In this document: positions 16,728-24,725 of the stretch, in pieces | How the letters are laid out: each line of letters begins with the position of its first letter | How positions within the stretch are numbered: position 1 is the first letter of the stretch | From: Actinocrinis puniceicyclus | GTDB lineage: Bacteria; Actinomycetota; Actinomycetes; Streptomycetales; Catenulisporaceae | Reading direction: 5' to 3' | Length of the DNA: 59,206 nucleotides | Assembly: GCF_018283645.1 (NCBI RefSeq) | Contig: NZ_JAGSXH010000027.1 | Location: 1-59,206 of the forward strand | Position numbers and translations under genes: made by a program | The notes under the pieces: model-generated | Database searches by the model: none | What the model saw: the letters and a program-made list of their open reading frames with translations, nothing else | What the model was told of the DNA's origin: nothing

Positions 16728-16825
16728 CCGAGGGCGGCCCCGGGCCCGGGCATCCCCCGGCGCCGCAACGGACCTCTGGACGCCTGCGGCCCTCCCGGGA
16801 TCGGGACGCGGCCGGCGAGTCCTGT

Positions 16826-16853
16826 TGCGTCCACCGGCGATCCGGTGGACGCA
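16826..16853 (+). terminator. Terminator after the Lrp-type gene
   Basis: TGCGTCCACCGG (16826-16837) and CCGGTGGACGCA (16842-16853) form a perfect 12-bp stem with a 4-nt CGAT loop, followed by GCTGTTTGTT, which is T-rich for this genome. It lies about 100 nt after the stop codon. Confidence 0.65.
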
Positions 16854-16928
16854 GCTGTTTGTTCGCTCCGTGTGACGGCGGCGGGTGGCGGATTGGGTGG
16901 CGTGGTCGCGTTCAATGTCGCCGACAGC

Positions 16929-16987
16929 TTGTCAGGTTGCGCCTGACGGGCTAGTCTCGCCACGAGAGCTGTCAGGAAGTACCTGAC
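16929..16987 (+). promoter_or_regulatory. Promoter with two matching operators before the ClpX-Zn-finger gene
   Basis: A -35 TTGTCA (16929-16934) and a -10 TAGTCT (16952-16957) are 17 bp apart. The dyad GTCAGG-N5-CCTGAC occurs twice, at 16931-16947 (over the -35 and spacer) and at 16971-16987 (just after the expected transcription start). Their centres are 40 bp apart, close to four helical turns. This is a classic layout for a repressor that bridges both sites. The gene downstream encodes an HTH protein, so autoregulation is a natural guess. Confidence 0.6.
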
Positions 16988-17008
16988 GCACTCGAGTCGA
17001 GGAGAGCC

Positions 17009-17389
17009 ATGAGCAGCACCCCCGCCATCCACCTGCCCGCGACCCACTGCTCCTTCTGCATCAAGCCCGCGCCTGAGGTGTCCAAGCTGATCGCCGGGCC
17101 CGGCGTCTACATCTGCGACGAATGCGTCCAGATCTGTATCAACATTCTGGCGCAGGCGCAGGTGGAGGCAGCGCAGCCGCCCCCCGAGATCCCCGACTGG
17201 AGCGACATGGACGACCAGCAGATCCTGGACCGACTGCCCGCGATCGCCGCCGTGAGCACCCAGGTCGATCTGAGCTTGCAAGCCCTGGTAGACCTCCTGC
17301 GGGAACGCAGGGTCGCCTGGTCCCGGATCGGAGCGGCTCTCGGCGTCACCAGACAGACCGTCTGGGAACGGTACTCCACAACGCAATAG
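17009..17389 (+). CDS. ClpX-type zinc-finger protein with C-terminal HTH
   Basis: A 126-residue protein. Residues about 12-50 match the ClpX N-terminal C4 zinc finger: [11 protein letters not shown] then [14 protein letters not shown]. The AAA+ part of ClpX is absent. The C-terminus (about 95-122) is a helix-turn-helix ([21 protein letters not shown]). It could be a transcription factor that dimerises through the zinc finger, or an adaptor. It starts at ATG 17009 after a GAGGAGAG ribosome-binding site. Two identical-pattern dyads overlap its promoter, suggesting autoregulation. The family is common in actinomycetes; the function is unknown. Confidence 0.8.
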   Translation: MSSTPAIHLPATHCSFCIKPAPEVSKLIAGPGVYICDECVQICINILAQAQVEAAQPPPEIPDWSDMDDQQILDRLPAIAAVSTQVDLSLQALVDLLRERRVAWSRIGAALGVTRQTVWERYSTTQ

Positions 17390-17719
17390 GCGCCGAGACC
17401 CGCGGTAAGTCAGGCCTCGTGCGCGACCGTCAGACCACGGCGCAGCAACTGCACGGCGGGCAGCTCCCGCACCGATGCCGGCGCATCAGGCGCATCGATC
17501 GCGCCCAGCAGCAGCGTCACCGTCTCGGCAGGACCCCCACCCGGCTCCTCACACCCGCAAAGACACGACCACGCCCAAACGCATCGGTCTCCAGGACCCG
17601 GTCACAGGTCCTGGAGACCGATATCACGAACGAACACGGACCACGAATCCGCCAACAGCGTCCCGGGATCGGGAGGGGGGCCGCAGGCGTGACAGTCGCA
17701 GCCCGACGGCCTGGGTCGC
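17390..17719. other. Convergent intergenic region with a perfect hairpin
   Basis: No gene is supported between the ClpX-zinc-finger gene (+) and qcrB (-). The only clear structure is the long hairpin listed separately at 17583-17622. Confidence 0.5.
17583..17622. terminator. Bidirectional terminator, perfect 16-bp stem
   Basis: ATCGGTCTCCAGGACC (17583-17598) and GGTCCTGGAGACCGAT (17607-17622) form a perfect 16-bp stem with an 8-nt loop. It sits between convergent genes about 100 nt after qcrB and 190 nt after the zinc-finger gene, so it probably ends transcription from both sides. Confidence 0.7.
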
Positions 17720-19360
17720 TCAGTGGTGGCCGCTGGTGATCGACTCGCGGTACTCCTCCGTGGACGGCTTCTCCACGCGGGTACCGAAGTACCAGCGGGT
17801 GAACCTCGCGCGCAGCTTCGCGCGGCGCAACCGCGGCGCCGGGATGCCGTTCGCGTCCGCCGCCTGGGCGATGCTCAGCGGACGGTGCACGTCGTGGGCG
17901 GTCAGCCGATAGCGGTCCCCGTCCGAGATCGGGGCGTGGACCTCGGAGAACTCGCCTTCCGGAGAGCGCACGATGACGCCCGCCTCGCGGCCGTGCAGCA
18001 CCTTCTCCCTGTCGGCGCGCTGCAAGCCGTAGCAGATCCGCCTGGTGATCCAGAACGCGAACGCCGGCCCGACGAACACCACCACCCGGCCGGCCCAGGT
18101 GATCGACTCCAGCGACAGGTGGAAGTGCGTCGCGATCAGGTCGTTGCCGCCCACCACCCACAGGACGCCGTAGAAGGTGCAGCCCGCCACGCCGATCCCG
18201 GTACGCGTCGGCACGTTGCGCGGCCGGTCCAGGATGTGGTGCTCGCGCCGGTCCCCGGTGACCCAGGCCTCGATGAACGGATATACCGCCAGCCCGGTGA
18301 ACAGTATGCCCGGCACGATCAACGCCGGAATCAGCACGTTGAGCGAGAGCGTGTGCCCGATGAAGTTGAACTCCACGTTGGGCATCATTCGCAGCGAGCC
18401 TTCGAGGAACCCGATGTACCAGTCGGGCTGGGATCCCGCAGTCATCTCGTTGGGCACGTACGGGCCGTAGGTCCAGATCGGGTTGATCGACACCAGCCCC
18501 GCGAGCAGCGAGATGATGCCGAAGACCAGGAAGAAGAACCCGCCCGCCTTCGCGATGTAGACCGGCAGCAGCGGAAGGCCGACCACGTTCTCGTTGGTGC
18601 GCCCGGGACCGGCCCACTGCGTGTGCTTCTGGTAGAAGACCAGGATCAGGTGCACGGTGATCAGCGCCAGTATCAAGCCGGGCACCAGCAGGATGTGGAT
18701 CGTGAACAGGCGCGGCACCAGGTCGTGCCCGGGGAACTCGCCGCCGAACAGGAAGAACGAGACGTAGGTGCCGATGATCGGGATCGAGAGGACGACGCCC
18801 TCGGCGATGCGCAGACCGGTGCCGGAGAGCAGGTCGTCCGGCAGCGAGTAGCCGGCGAAGCCCTCCAGCAGCGCCATGACGAACAGGCCGAAGCCGATCA
18901 GCCAGTTCAGCTCGCGCGGCTTGCGGAACGCGCCGGTGAAGAAGATCCGCAGCATGTGCACCGTGATCGCCATCACGAACACCAGCGCGGCCCAGTGGTG
19001 GATCTGCCGCATCAGCAGGCCGCCGCGCACGTCGAACGAGATGTTCACGGTCGACGCGTACGCCTCGGACATCTTGATGCCGTCGAGCGGGGTGTACGAG
19101 CCGTTGTAGGTGACCTCGTTCATCGACGGGGTGAAGAACAGGGTCAGGAAAACCCCGGAGAGCAGCAACACGATGAAGCTGTACAGCGCGATCTCACCGA
19201 GCATGAAGGACCAGTGGTCCGGGAAGATCTTGCGCAGGTTCTTCTTCGCCGCGCCGGCGATGCCGAGGCGCTGGTCCAGGTAGTCCGCGGCCTTGCCGGC
19301 AGGTGTACTCGGGGCGGTGCCGTCGCCGAACCCGGCGGCGTGCGGAGTCGTCGCGGTCAT
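17720..19360 (-). CDS. qcrB: Cytochrome bc1 complex cytochrome b subunit QcrB
   Basis: A 546-residue integral membrane protein, the quinol-oxidising cytochrome b of the actinobacterial bcc complex that docks to aa3 oxidase. Haem-binding His residues are visible in IHHWAALVFVMAITVHMLR and in TIHILLVPGLILALITVHL. The bc1-type N-terminal four-helix and C-terminal four-helix halves are both present. A long C-terminal cytoplasmic extension (about 130 residues) is typical for actinobacteria. Its ATG overlaps the qcrA stop (ATGA), so it is the last gene of ctaE-qcrC-qcrA-qcrB. Confidence 0.95.
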   Translation of the reverse strand: MTATTPHAAGFGDGTAPSTPAGKAADYLDQRLGIAGAAKKNLRKIFPDHWSFMLGEIALYSFIVLLLSGVFLTLFFTPSMNEVTYNGSYTPLDGIKMSEAYASTVNISFDVRGGLLMRQIHHWAALVFVMAITVHMLRIFFTGAFRKPRELNWLIGFGLFVMALLEGFAGYSLPDDLLSGTGLRIAEGVVLSIPIIGTYVSFFLFGGEFPGHDLVPRLFTIHILLVPGLILALITVHLILVFYQKHTQWAGPGRTNENVVGLPLLPVYIAKAGGFFFLVFGIISLLAGLVSINPIWTYGPYVPNEMTAGSQPDWYIGFLEGSLRMMPNVEFNFIGHTLSLNVLIPALIVPGILFTGLAVYPFIEAWVTGDRREHHILDRPRNVPTRTGIGVAGCTFYGVLWVVGGNDLIATHFHLSLESITWAGRVVVFVGPAFAFWITRRICYGLQRADREKVLHGREAGVIVRSPEGEFSEVHAPISDGDRYRLTAHDVHRPLSIAQAADANGIPAPRLRRAKLRARFTRWYFGTRVEKPSTEEYRESITSGHH

Positions 19361-20463
19361 CCGCGCTCCCAGAAGCTCGGGCCGACCGGCTGGTCGAAGT
19401 CGCTCTTGGCGACCAGGTAGCCGTCGGCGTCAACGGTGATCGGCAACTGCGGAAGCGAGCGCGCGGCCGGCCCGAAGATCACCTTGCCGCCGTCGGACAG
19501 GTCGAAGGTGGACTGGTGGCACGGGCAGAGCATGTGGTGCGTCTGCTGCTCGTACAACGCCACGGGGCAGCCGACGTGGGTGCAGATCTTGGAGAACGCG
19601 ACAATGCCCTGGTATCCCCAGTCGCGCTGCTGCTGGCTCTTGATGTCCGCCGGGTCCAGGCGCACGAGCAGGATCGCGGACTTCGCCATCAGGTCGTTGT
19701 ACTGGTCACCCGCGGTCAGCGCGGCCTTCGGCCGACCCTGCACCAGGGTGCCGATGGTGATGTCCTCCGGCTTGACACCCTGCCCGGTGCTGCCGTCGAT
19801 CGACACGGTGTTGTCGTTGATGATCAGCTCGCCGGCCTTCCACGCGGTGTGGCGCAGCGAGTCACCCGGCAGCGGACCCAGGTCGCGCAGCACCCACAGC
19901 GCCGGCAGCGGCAGCACCGCGAGCGCGCCCAGCAGGGTTCGGCGGATGAGCGGCCGGCGCTTGATGCCGGAGTCCGCGACGCCCTTCTCGAACTCGGCCA
20001 CCGCCTGCGCCTTGGCCTCGGAGCCGGACTCGAGCAGGTGGCGCTCCTGCGTGAGCTCCACGTCCGTCATCAGCGTCCTGGCCCAGTAGACGGCACCGGC
20101 GCCGAGGGAGAACAGCGCGATGCCCAGCAGCATGCCGAGGGCGAAGTTCGACGCGGATACGGCGCCGATCGGGAAGAAGTTCACCACGGCGGTGCGCGGC
20201 ACCTCGGTGTAAGCCACCATGAAGCCGATGGTGGCCAGCGCCGAGAGCGCGAACAGCGCGGCGACCTGCCGTTCCGCCTTCTGCGCGACCTTCTCGTCTA
20301 TGTCGGTGGCCCGCGGCCGGTGCGGTTCGAGGCCCGGATCCGCGAAGGGGTCCTCGGGCAGCTCGACCTCGTGGCCGTGGCCGTGCTCGTCCACCGCGAC
20401 GGGACTGCGCTCGTCGTAGCCGAGCTCAGTCAGGTTCGGGTGCCCGTTCTCGTCAGCAGTCAT
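19357..20463 (-). CDS. qcrA: Rieske iron-sulfur subunit QcrA
   Basis: A 368-residue Rieske protein with three N-terminal membrane helices, as in other actinobacterial QcrA. The [2Fe-2S] ligands are in CTHVGC and CPCHQS near residues 310-335. It passes electrons from quinol at QcrB to the dihaem cytochrome QcrC. The N-terminal 80 residues are acidic and cytoplasmic. It starts at ATG 20463, 9 nt after the qcrC stop. Confidence 0.95.
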   Translation of the reverse strand: MTADENGHPNLTELGYDERSPVAVDEHGHGHEVELPEDPFADPGLEPHRPRATDIDEKVAQKAERQVAALFALSALATIGFMVAYTEVPRTAVVNFFPIGAVSASNFALGMLLGIALFSLGAGAVYWARTLMTDVELTQERHLLESGSEAKAQAVAEFEKGVADSGIKRRPLIRRTLLGALAVLPLPALWVLRDLGPLPGDSLRHTAWKAGELIINDNTVSIDGSTGQGVKPEDITIGTLVQGRPKAALTAGDQYNDLMAKSAILLVRLDPADIKSQQQRDWGYQGIVAFSKICTHVGCPVALYEQQTHHMLCPCHQSTFDLSDGGKVIFGPAARSLPQLPITVDADGYLVAKSDFDQPVGPSFWERG

Positions 20464-20472
20464 CGCTCTTGC

Positions 20473-21315
20473 TCACTTCCCCGCCTTGCCCGCGGCCGCC
20501 GCTTGCGCGGCCTTCTGAGCGGACGCCTTCGTCGTGTGCGCCGCGATCCACACCGCGCACAACAGCAGCGCGATCAGGCCGACGGTCCAGATGAACAGGC
20601 CCTCGGAGACCGGCCCGAGACGCCCGAGGCCCGCGCCGCCGTAGTTCGGCTCGTTGCGGCTGTTGAGCAGGTAGGAGATGATCGCCTGCTTCTCGGCCGG
20701 CGGGATGACCTTGTCGCTGAAGACCGGCATGTTCTGCGGGCCGGTGAGCATGGCCTCGTAGATCTGCTGCGGATTGGTCTGCGTGAGCTTCGGCGCGAAC
20801 TTGCCGTCGGTCAGCGCTCCGCCCTCGCCGGCGAAGTTGTGGCACTGCGAGCAGTTCTCCCGGAACAGTTGGCCGCCGAGCGCGACAGCGTTGGCGTCGT
20901 ACGCGTACTGGCCGGCCGCCGGGATCTGCGGCCCGCCGCCCAGCGACTGGACGTACGCGGCCATATCCTGGATCTGCTGGGTGCTGAAGATGTTCTGCTT
21001 GGCCTCGACCTGCGCGCCCAGCTGCTTGGCCGGCATGCGCCCGGTGGAGACCTGGAAGTCGACCGAGGCGGCGCCGACACCGACCAGCGACGGGCCCAGA
21101 CCGGTGCCCTCGGCGTTCTTGCCGTGGCAGCTTGAGCAGGACGAAATGTACAGCGCCTTACCGTTCGCCAGCTGCTGCGCCGCGCTCTCCCCGGTGTCCG
21201 CGCTGGCGGCGGGGGAGACGAAGGCGGCGAACAACGTGCCGGCGAAAGCCAGCCCGAGCGCCAGGACGACGAACGCTGCCAGTGGGTGGCGTCGCCGCGT
21301 GGAGAGCGATTTCAC
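20473..21315 (-). CDS. qcrC: Dihaem cytochrome c subunit QcrC
   Basis: A 280-residue membrane-anchored dihaem cytochrome c. It has an N-terminal signal-anchor, two CxxCH haem sites (CSSCHGKN and CSQCHNFAG), and a C-terminal membrane helix (WTVGLIALLLCAVW). In actinobacteria QcrC bridges complex III directly to the CuA site of CtaC, replacing soluble cytochrome c. I chose GTG 21315 because GAGGGAA lies about 8 nt upstream; the longer frame would overlap ctaE. The gap to ctaE is 35 nt. Confidence 0.93.
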   Translation of the reverse strand: MKSLSTRRRHPLAAFVVLALGLAFAGTLFAAFVSPAASADTGESAAQQLANGKALYISSCSSCHGKNAEGTGLGPSLVGVGAASVDFQVSTGRMPAKQLGAQVEAKQNIFSTQQIQDMAAYVQSLGGGPQIPAAGQYAYDANAVALGGQLFRENCSQCHNFAGEGGALTDGKFAPKLTQTNPQQIYEAMLTGPQNMPVFSDKVIPPAEKQAIISYLLNSRNEPNYGGAGLGRLGPVSEGLFIWTVGLIALLLCAVWIAAHTTKASAQKAAQAAAAGKAGK

Positions 21316-21350
21316 GACTTGGTTTCCCTCATCAGGCTTGCGTCCGTTGG

Positions 21351-22001
21351 TTACTTGATCAGATAGATGACGCTGAACAGGCCGATCCACACCACGTCGA
21401 CGAAGTGCCAGTAGTAGGACACGACGATCGCGGCGACCTCTTGGTCATGGCTGAATCTACGGGCCTTGTACGTGCGCCCCAACACCATCAAGAAGGCGAA
21501 CAGACCACCCGTCACGTGCAGCCCGTGGAAGCCGGTGGCCAGGTAGAAGGCGCTGGTCCAGGCGTTCTCCGAGATCGGGTGCCCGTCCTTGACCAGGGAG
21601 GAGTACTCGTACACCTGCAGCGCGATGAAGACGGCGCCGAGCACGAAGGCCCAGGCGTACCACTCGCGCATGCCGTAGCGCCTGAAGTTGAGGATCGACC
21701 CGGTCCGGGAGACCTGGTGGCGCTCCGCAGCGAACACCCCGAACTGGCAGGGGAACGAGGAGGACACGAGGATGATCGTGTTCACGGCGGACAGCGGCAC
21801 GTTCAGGTGCCCCGCGTTCGCCTTGAAGACCTCGTCGCCGTTGACCGAGCGCAGGGTGAAGTAGACCGCGAACAACGCCGCGAAGAACATCAGCTCGGAG
21901 GCCAGCCAGACGATCGTCCCGACGCTGACCAGGTTGGGCCGGTTGGGCACCCGGTGCGCGGGTGCGGCTTGGGTTGCTGTTGCTGTCGCCACGGCGGCCA
22001 T
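21351..22001 (-). CDS. ctaE: Cytochrome c oxidase subunit III CtaE
   Basis: A 216-residue membrane protein, subunit III of the aa3 oxidase, first gene of the ctaE-qcrCAB unit. Five or more hydrophobic helices; family motifs include [17 protein letters not shown] and [10 protein letters not shown], and the C-terminal [14 protein letters not shown]. The N-terminus is a short Ala/Thr-rich segment. It lies divergent to the receiver-protein gene. Confidence 0.95.
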   Translation of the reverse strand: MAAVATATATQAAPAHRVPNRPNLVSVGTIVWLASELMFFAALFAVYFTLRSVNGDEVFKANAGHLNVPLSAVNTIILVSSSFPCQFGVFAAERHQVSRTGSILNFRRYGMREWYAWAFVLGAVFIALQVYEYSSLVKDGHPISENAWTSAFYLATGFHGLHVTGGLFAFLMVLGRTYKARRFSHDQEVAAIVVSYYWHFVDVVWIGLFSVIYLIK

Positions 22002-22375
22002 TATGGTCCCTGCCCCGATCGGCCCGACGCAGGGGGTCCTGGTTACCGGTCCGGCCGGGTCCGGTTACCCCGGAACGGAGTAGTGGCCGCGGCTTGAAAC
22101 GGACATCCGGGATGATCCGCCCGCCCCGCGGCGCGAAGTGCGGGACCGGCGGGCGGCCGAACGTCCACCGTCCGTGGCCACGCGCGTATTCGTGCCCCGT
22201 AATCCAATCGTTAATACCCCGGCGCCCTGTTCCGGCGAGCCGTCGGCGAGCCGGATCGGGGGTGGTCCCGCGGCGTCCACGGACCTCCTCGTTCACACAG
22301 TCCGGCCCGGGCACTACGATCGGCTCCGGCACAGCGGTTACGTCACCAGCGCCATACGTCCCGAGGGAGTGGCCC
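22002..22375. other. Divergent promoter region of ctaE and the receiver gene
   Basis: No gene is supported. The stretch must hold the promoter of ctaE-qcrCAB and that of the receiver gene, but no convincing -35/-10 pair or riboswitch was identified. Confidence 0.4.
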
Positions 22376-22828
22376 ATGTCCAGCCCGTCGACCGTCGACC
22401 ACGCGGCCGCCACCCCGGCGCACCGCACTGCCCTGACGGTCCTCGTCTACAGCGACGACGCCAACGTGCGCGCCGCGGTGCGCGCCGCCCTCGGCACCAA
22501 GCCGGCCACGGACCTGCCCGACGTGCGGGTGCGCGAGGCGGCGACCGAGCCGGCGGTGATCGAGGCCATGGACGGGATCGCGAAGGGCCACGGCCGCATC
22601 GACCTGGCGATCCTCGACGGTGAGGCGGTGCCGGCCGGCGGGATCGGGATCGCCCGTCAGCTCAAGGACGAGATCTACCGGTGCCCACCGCTGCTCGTGC
22701 TCACCGGCCGCGCGCAGGACGGCTGGCTGGCGACCTGGGCGCGCGCGGACGCGATCGTGCCGCACCCGATCGATCCGGTCCGTCTGGCGGATGTCGCCGC
22801 CGCGCTGTTGCGCCCGCGGGTAGCCTGA
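22376..22828 (+). CDS. Receiver-domain protein lacking the conserved Lys
   Basis: A 150-residue protein consisting of a single CheY-like receiver. The acidic pair (SDD, 26-28), the phospho-acceptor Asp81 (LAILDGEA) and Thr110 (LVLTGRA) are present. The Lys of the usual K-P motif is replaced by His130 (PHPIDP), so phosphorylation switching may be weak or absent. There is no output domain. It starts at ATG 22376 with GAGGGAG about 8 nt upstream. It lies 59 nt before trpD and divergent to ctaE. Confidence 0.8.
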   Translation: MSSPSTVDHAAATPAHRTALTVLVYSDDANVRAAVRAALGTKPATDLPDVRVREAATEPAVIEAMDGIAKGHGRIDLAILDGEAVPAGGIGIARQLKDEIYRCPPLLVLTGRAQDGWLATWARADAIVPHPIDPVRLADVAAALLRPRVA

Positions 22829-22887
22829 GCGCACGGCCGGGAACCCCTGGCCGCACCTGGGCACAGCGCGGGAGGAGGGCCAGAATC

Positions 22888-23973
22888 ATGACGTCACCAT
22901 CGACGGACATCGCGGCGGAGGGCGCGCACAGCTGGTCCTCGGTACTGCGCGCGCTGGTGAGCGGCGAGGCGCTCTCGAGCGACGCCGCGACCTGGGCGAT
23001 GCACCAGATCATGACCGGGGACGCGAGCCCGTCGCAGATCGCCGGCTTCGCGATCGCGCTGCGCACCAAGGGCGAGACGGTCGAGGAGATCGAGGGCCTC
23101 GTCGCGACGATGTACCGGCACGCGCAGACGCTCGACGTGCCGGGTCAGATCGTGGACGTGGTGGGCACCGGCGGAGACATGGCTCGCACCGTGAACATCT
23201 CCACGATGTCCGCGATCGTCGCGGCGGGCGCCGGTGCGCGGGTCGTCAAGCACGGCAACCGCGCCGCGTCCTCGTCCTCGGGCGCGGCGGACGTACTCGA
23301 AGCGCTCGGCCTGCGCCTGGACCTGCCGATCGACCGCGTCGCCCAGATCGCGCTGGAGGCCGGCATCACGTTCTGCTTCGCCCCGGTCTTCCACCCCGCG
23401 CTGCGGCACGCCGCTGTCACGCGCAAGGAGCTGGGCGTGCAGACGGCCTTCAACATGCTCGGCCCGCTGACCAACCCGGCCCGGCCCCGGGCGCAGGCCG
23501 TGGGCGTGGCGGACAGGCGCATGGCCCCTATCGTGGCGGGCGTACTGGCCAAGCGCGGCAACTCGGCGCTGGTGTTCCGCGGCGACGACGGGCTTGACGA
23601 GTTGACGGTCGCCTCGACCTCGACGGTCTGGGTCGCCCATGGCGGGGTGGTGACCGAGGAGAGCTTCGACCCGCGCGCGGTCGGCATCGGTTTCGCGCCG
23701 GTGGAGGCGTTGCGCGGCGCGGACGCGGCGTACAACGCGGCCGTGGTGCGCAAGCTGCTTTCGGGCGAACGCGGCCCGGTCCGCGACGCGGTGCTGCTCA
23801 GCGCCGGGGCCACCCTCGCCGCGCTGGACGGCCTCGGCGTCGCCCCGGGCGAACTGCCGGCGCTCACGCAACGGCTGGCCGCGGGCATCGCCCGTGCGGA
23901 CGAGGCCCTGGACTCCGGCGCGGCCCAGGCCGCGCTCGACCGCTGGATCGAGGCAACCAGCCGGGCGGTGTGA
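22888..23973 (+). CDS. trpD: Anthranilate phosphoribosyltransferase TrpD
   Basis: A 361-residue enzyme of tryptophan synthesis that joins anthranilate and PRPP. PRPP-binding motif VVGTGGD, then [21 protein letters not shown], the anthranilate-site [12 protein letters not shown] and the GPLTNPARP loop are all visible. It starts at ATG 22888 behind a strong GGAGGAGGG site. It is not with other trp genes, which is usual in actinomycetes, where one trpD copy lies next to the cta/qcr genes. Confidence 0.95.
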   Translation: MTSPSTDIAAEGAHSWSSVLRALVSGEALSSDAATWAMHQIMTGDASPSQIAGFAIALRTKGETVEEIEGLVATMYRHAQTLDVPGQIVDVVGTGGDMARTVNISTMSAIVAAGAGARVVKHGNRAASSSSGAADVLEALGLRLDLPIDRVAQIALEAGITFCFAPVFHPALRHAAVTRKELGVQTAFNMLGPLTNPARPRAQAVGVADRRMAPIVAGVLAKRGNSALVFRGDDGLDELTVASTSTVWVAHGGVVTEESFDPRAVGIGFAPVEALRGADAAYNAAVVRKLLSGERGPVRDAVLLSAGATLAALDGLGVAPGELPALTQRLAAGIARADEALDSGAAQAALDRWIEATSRAV

Positions 23974-24091
23974 CGGCCGCTCAGGCACGTCGCGGCGTTC
24001 GTCGGCGGCAGCGCAATCAAGGCTCGAACTCGCCCGGCAACCCCTCGCGATACAACCGAGGTGATGCCGTTACAGCGCACGCACGCGCCGA

Positions 24092-24136
24092 GCGATTCAT
24101 CCCGACGAGCGAACGCGATTCATCCCGACGAGTGAA
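24092..24136. repeat. 22-bp direct repeat pair
   Basis: GCGATTCATCCCGACGAGCGAA (24092-24113) is repeated at 24115-24136 with a single C to T change. The period is 23 bp. It lies between the convergent trpD and DUF4259 genes, so a role in the 3' region or simple duplication is possible. Confidence 0.7.
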
Positions 24137-24153
24137 TGGGTCTTGCCGCTGGT

Positions 24154-24564
24154 TCAGCCGTTGAGGACCTGACGCAGTGACGCGATGCGCTCCTCGAGCG
24201 CGGCGCTGGACGGCGTGTTGGCCCAAAGGGCCATCCACTCGCTGTCCGGACCGGTGACCCGGTCGAGTGCGGCCAGGGCGACGCGCTGATCCTCCGCAGT
24301 GACCTGCGGGCGGTGCGCGGTAAGCCAGGCATCGACGGAGGAGTTGCCGGTCGCGGCCGCACGGGAACGGCCGGCCGCCACGAGACAGGCCGCGGCGACC
24401 GCGACGTGTCCCTCCTGCAGTTCGACCTTCCCCGGCCGCTCGACCACCGCGACGAGGGTCTCGCGCAGCTTCGGGGGTACCTCGGAGTCGGGTGTCTCCT
24501 CGACCTCGTCGAAGAAATCCATCGCGTCATCGTTGTCGAACGGTCCGACCTGCCACGTACCCAT
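24154..24564 (-). CDS. DUF4259 domain protein
   Basis: A 136-residue cytoplasmic protein of the DUF4259 family, recognised by the start MGTWQVGPFDNDDAMDFFDE and the all-helical rest with ALDRVTGPDSEW. Function is unknown. I chose ATG 24564 because the family always begins with MG.W..GPF.ND.A; the longer open frame upstream looks non-coding. It is convergent with trpD. Confidence 0.82.
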   Translation of the reverse strand: MGTWQVGPFDNDDAMDFFDEVEETPDSEVPPKLRETLVAVVERPGKVELQEGHVAVAAACLVAAGRSRAAATGNSSVDAWLTAHRPQVTAEDQRVALAALDRVTGPDSEWMALWANTPSSAALEERIASLRQVLNG

Positions 24565-24725
24565 TGCCGACGCTCCCACTTCCGGTAGGCGTGGTCGCCT
24601 CCTGTACCGAACGGTAATCAGGAACGGCCACCGGCGCCACAGGACCTTGGGGTGATCTGCGCCGCGGATCGGCCGTGCGCGTGTGGGTGCGAGCGGGCCG
24701 GCGCCGGTGCCTCTGCAGGCCTGGC

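Noticed and set aside
17723..21135. Long plus-strand frames opposite qcrB, qcrA and qcrC
   Set aside because: The minus-strand genes are unmistakable by haem and Fe-S motifs; the plus-strand frames are codon-bias artefacts.
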